Source of the DNA: an uncultured Actinomycetes bacterium
Lineage (GTDB): Bacteria > Actinomycetota > Actinomycetes > Mycobacteriales > Mycobacteriaceae
Assembly (NCBI GenBank): GCA_903911165.1
Contig: CAIWCQ010000265.1
Location: 1 to 22,307, forward strand
Reading direction: 5' to 3'
Length of the DNA stretch: 22,307 nt
Each line of letters opens with the position of its first letter. The first letter of the stretch is position 1. Below are positions 21,534-22,307 of the stretch, one piece after another. The notes under the pieces are model-generated. The model was not told where the DNA came from. It did no database searches and worked only from the letters and a program-made list of their open reading frames with translations. The translations under genes were made by a program, and so were the position numbers.

Positions 21534-22271
21534 GTGAGCGGGGTTATCGTGACCGGCGCCGCCTCCGGTATCGGCCGCGCCTGCTCCGAGGCGCTGGTCG
21601 AGGCGGGCCGCCGGGTCGCGCTGTGGGACATCGCGCCCGATGTGGCGCAGGTGGCCGACGCGCTGGGCATGCCGCACGCGGTAGTCGACGTCTGCGACGC
21701 CGAAGCGATGGCAGCAACCGTCCGTGACGCAGTAGCCGCACTTGATGGGGTCGACGGACTGGTGCACGCTGCCGGCCGGGTGATTCCCGAACCGGTGGGC
21801 ACCTACACCGAGGAGTCTTGGGACGCCGTGCTGGACGTCAACCTGCGGGCTCAGGCGATGCTCGTGCAACTGCTGCTCCCGCACCTGCGGCAGGCCGCTG
21901 CGGCCGGCGCGGGACCTGCCGTCGTCGGAATCTCAAGCATCGAGGGTTTGACCGCAAACCCCTTTATTCCGGCCTACTGCGCATCCAAGGCCGGCCTGTT
22001 GGGTTTGACCAGGTCAATGGCCGCGCAACTTGGGCCCGAAGGAATCCGGGTGAACGCGGTCTGCCCAGGCTTTATCCGTACCCCGATGCTGCAGGTGGCG
22101 ATTGACATCGACGAGGTTCGGCAGGGTTTCGAGCAGGCGGCGCCTCTGGGTCGGCTGGGCCGACCGACAGAAGTGGCGGCCGCGGTGGCCTTCCTGATGT
22201 CGTCCGGCGCGTCGTTCATCACCGGCGCGCATCTCGTTGTCGACGGGGGAGTGACCAGCAGGCACGCGTGA
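21534..22271 (+). CDS. Classical SDR family oxidoreductase
   Basis: This 245-residue NAD(P)-dependent oxidoreductase has TGAASGIGR at about 7-15, WDIAPD after beta-2 (Asp favours NAD), HAAGR in place of the usual NNAG, catalytic Ser135, Tyr148 and Lys152 (YCASK), PGFIRTPML, and a typical C-terminus VVDGGVTSRHA. The GTG at 21534 has a strong Shine-Dalgarno sequence (GGAGGAGG at about 21523-21530, three bases away). It follows the second Mam gene by 27 bases and probably belongs to the same transcript. The final bases overlap a candidate start of another gene. FabG-like or alcohol/sterol dehydrogenase activity is possible; near Mam genes a steroid or lipid substrate is conceivable but unproven. 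Confidence 0.92.
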   Translation: MSGVIVTGAASGIGRACSEALVEAGRRVALWDIAPDVAQVADALGMPHAVVDVCDAEAMAATVRDAVAALDGVDGLVHAAGRVIPEPVGTYTEESWDAVLDVNLRAQAMLVQLLLPHLRQAAAAGAGPAVVGISSIEGLTANPFIPAYCASKAGLLGLTRSMAAQLGPEGIRVNAVCPGFIRTPMLQVAIDIDEVRQGFEQAAPLGRLGRPTEVAAAVAFLMSSGASFITGAHLVVDGGVTSRHA

Positions 22272-22307
22272 GGACCCGTTCGGATGAGGGACTTACGTCT
22301 CTGGTGC
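22268..22307 (+). CDS. Possible start of a further gene (truncated by window edge)
   Basis: A GTG at 22268 overlaps the SDR stop (GTGA) and opens a frame reading VRTRSDEGLTSLV to the window end. The four-base overlap is the same coupling seen at three other junctions here. Thirteen residues are too few to identify a family; the alternative ATG at 22283 is in another frame. Confidence 0.35.
   Translation, partial: MRTRSDEGLTSLV

Overview
The window comes from a high-GC actinobacterium, almost certainly a non-tuberculous mycobacterium (Mycolicibacterium-like). Three things point there. The gene order dinG-pncB / clpS-DUF2017 / rhomboid-murI-Rv1339-rph-rdgB / DUF3817-lprD matches the M. tuberculosis Rv1329c-Rv1343c neighbourhood from memory. 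An MspA-type porin is present, a family known from fast growers and absent from M. tuberculosis. Several Mce-associated membrane proteins are also present. No mobile element, CRISPR array, prophage or integrase was found. There is no gene-free stretch longer than about 130 bases between called features.

Left part (1-5300): the 3' end of an MspA-family porin gene (+) converges on a zinc-metallopeptidase-like lipoprotein gene (-). A 30-bp tandem repeat containing an 18-bp palindrome lies between them. Next come dinG and pncB, translationally coupled on the minus strand.

Conserved core (5300-10920): clpS and a DUF2017 gene diverge from pncB. A large hairpin follows, then a + strand block: rhomboid protease, glutamate racemase (murI), an Rv1339-like metallo-beta-lactamase-fold phosphodiesterase, RNase PH and the RdgB/Ham1 nucleotide hydrolase. 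A converging pair, lprD and DUF3817, closes the block. The mec-cysO-cysM sulfur-carrier cysteine genes, which lie between DUF2017 and the rhomboid gene in M. tuberculosis, are missing here.

Accessory part (10922-22307): it opens with tRNA-Leu(UAG). A two-gene minus-strand operon follows: a 790-residue multidomain membrane protein with a degenerate kinase-like domain and an LPG-synthase/YbhN-type flippase-like domain, then a short-chain dehydrogenase (SDR). After that come a proline-rich exported protein with 27-bp repeats, a single-pass membrane protein, a small four-cysteine exported protein, an SDR and an acetoacetyl-CoA synthetase-like ligase. The last cluster holds three Mce-associated (Mam-like) membrane proteins and two exported proteins, ending in another SDR and the probable start of a further gene.

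The most consistent regulatory signal is a leaderless-promoter layout. At ten gene starts a TANNNT -10 hexamer ends exactly 6 or 7 bases before an ATG or GTG, so transcription probably begins on the start codon. A few genes (SDR at 11779, Mam at 19215, small secreted protein at 15470, SDR at 21534) instead have strong Shine-Dalgarno sequences.

All family assignments come from motif recognition without database searches.
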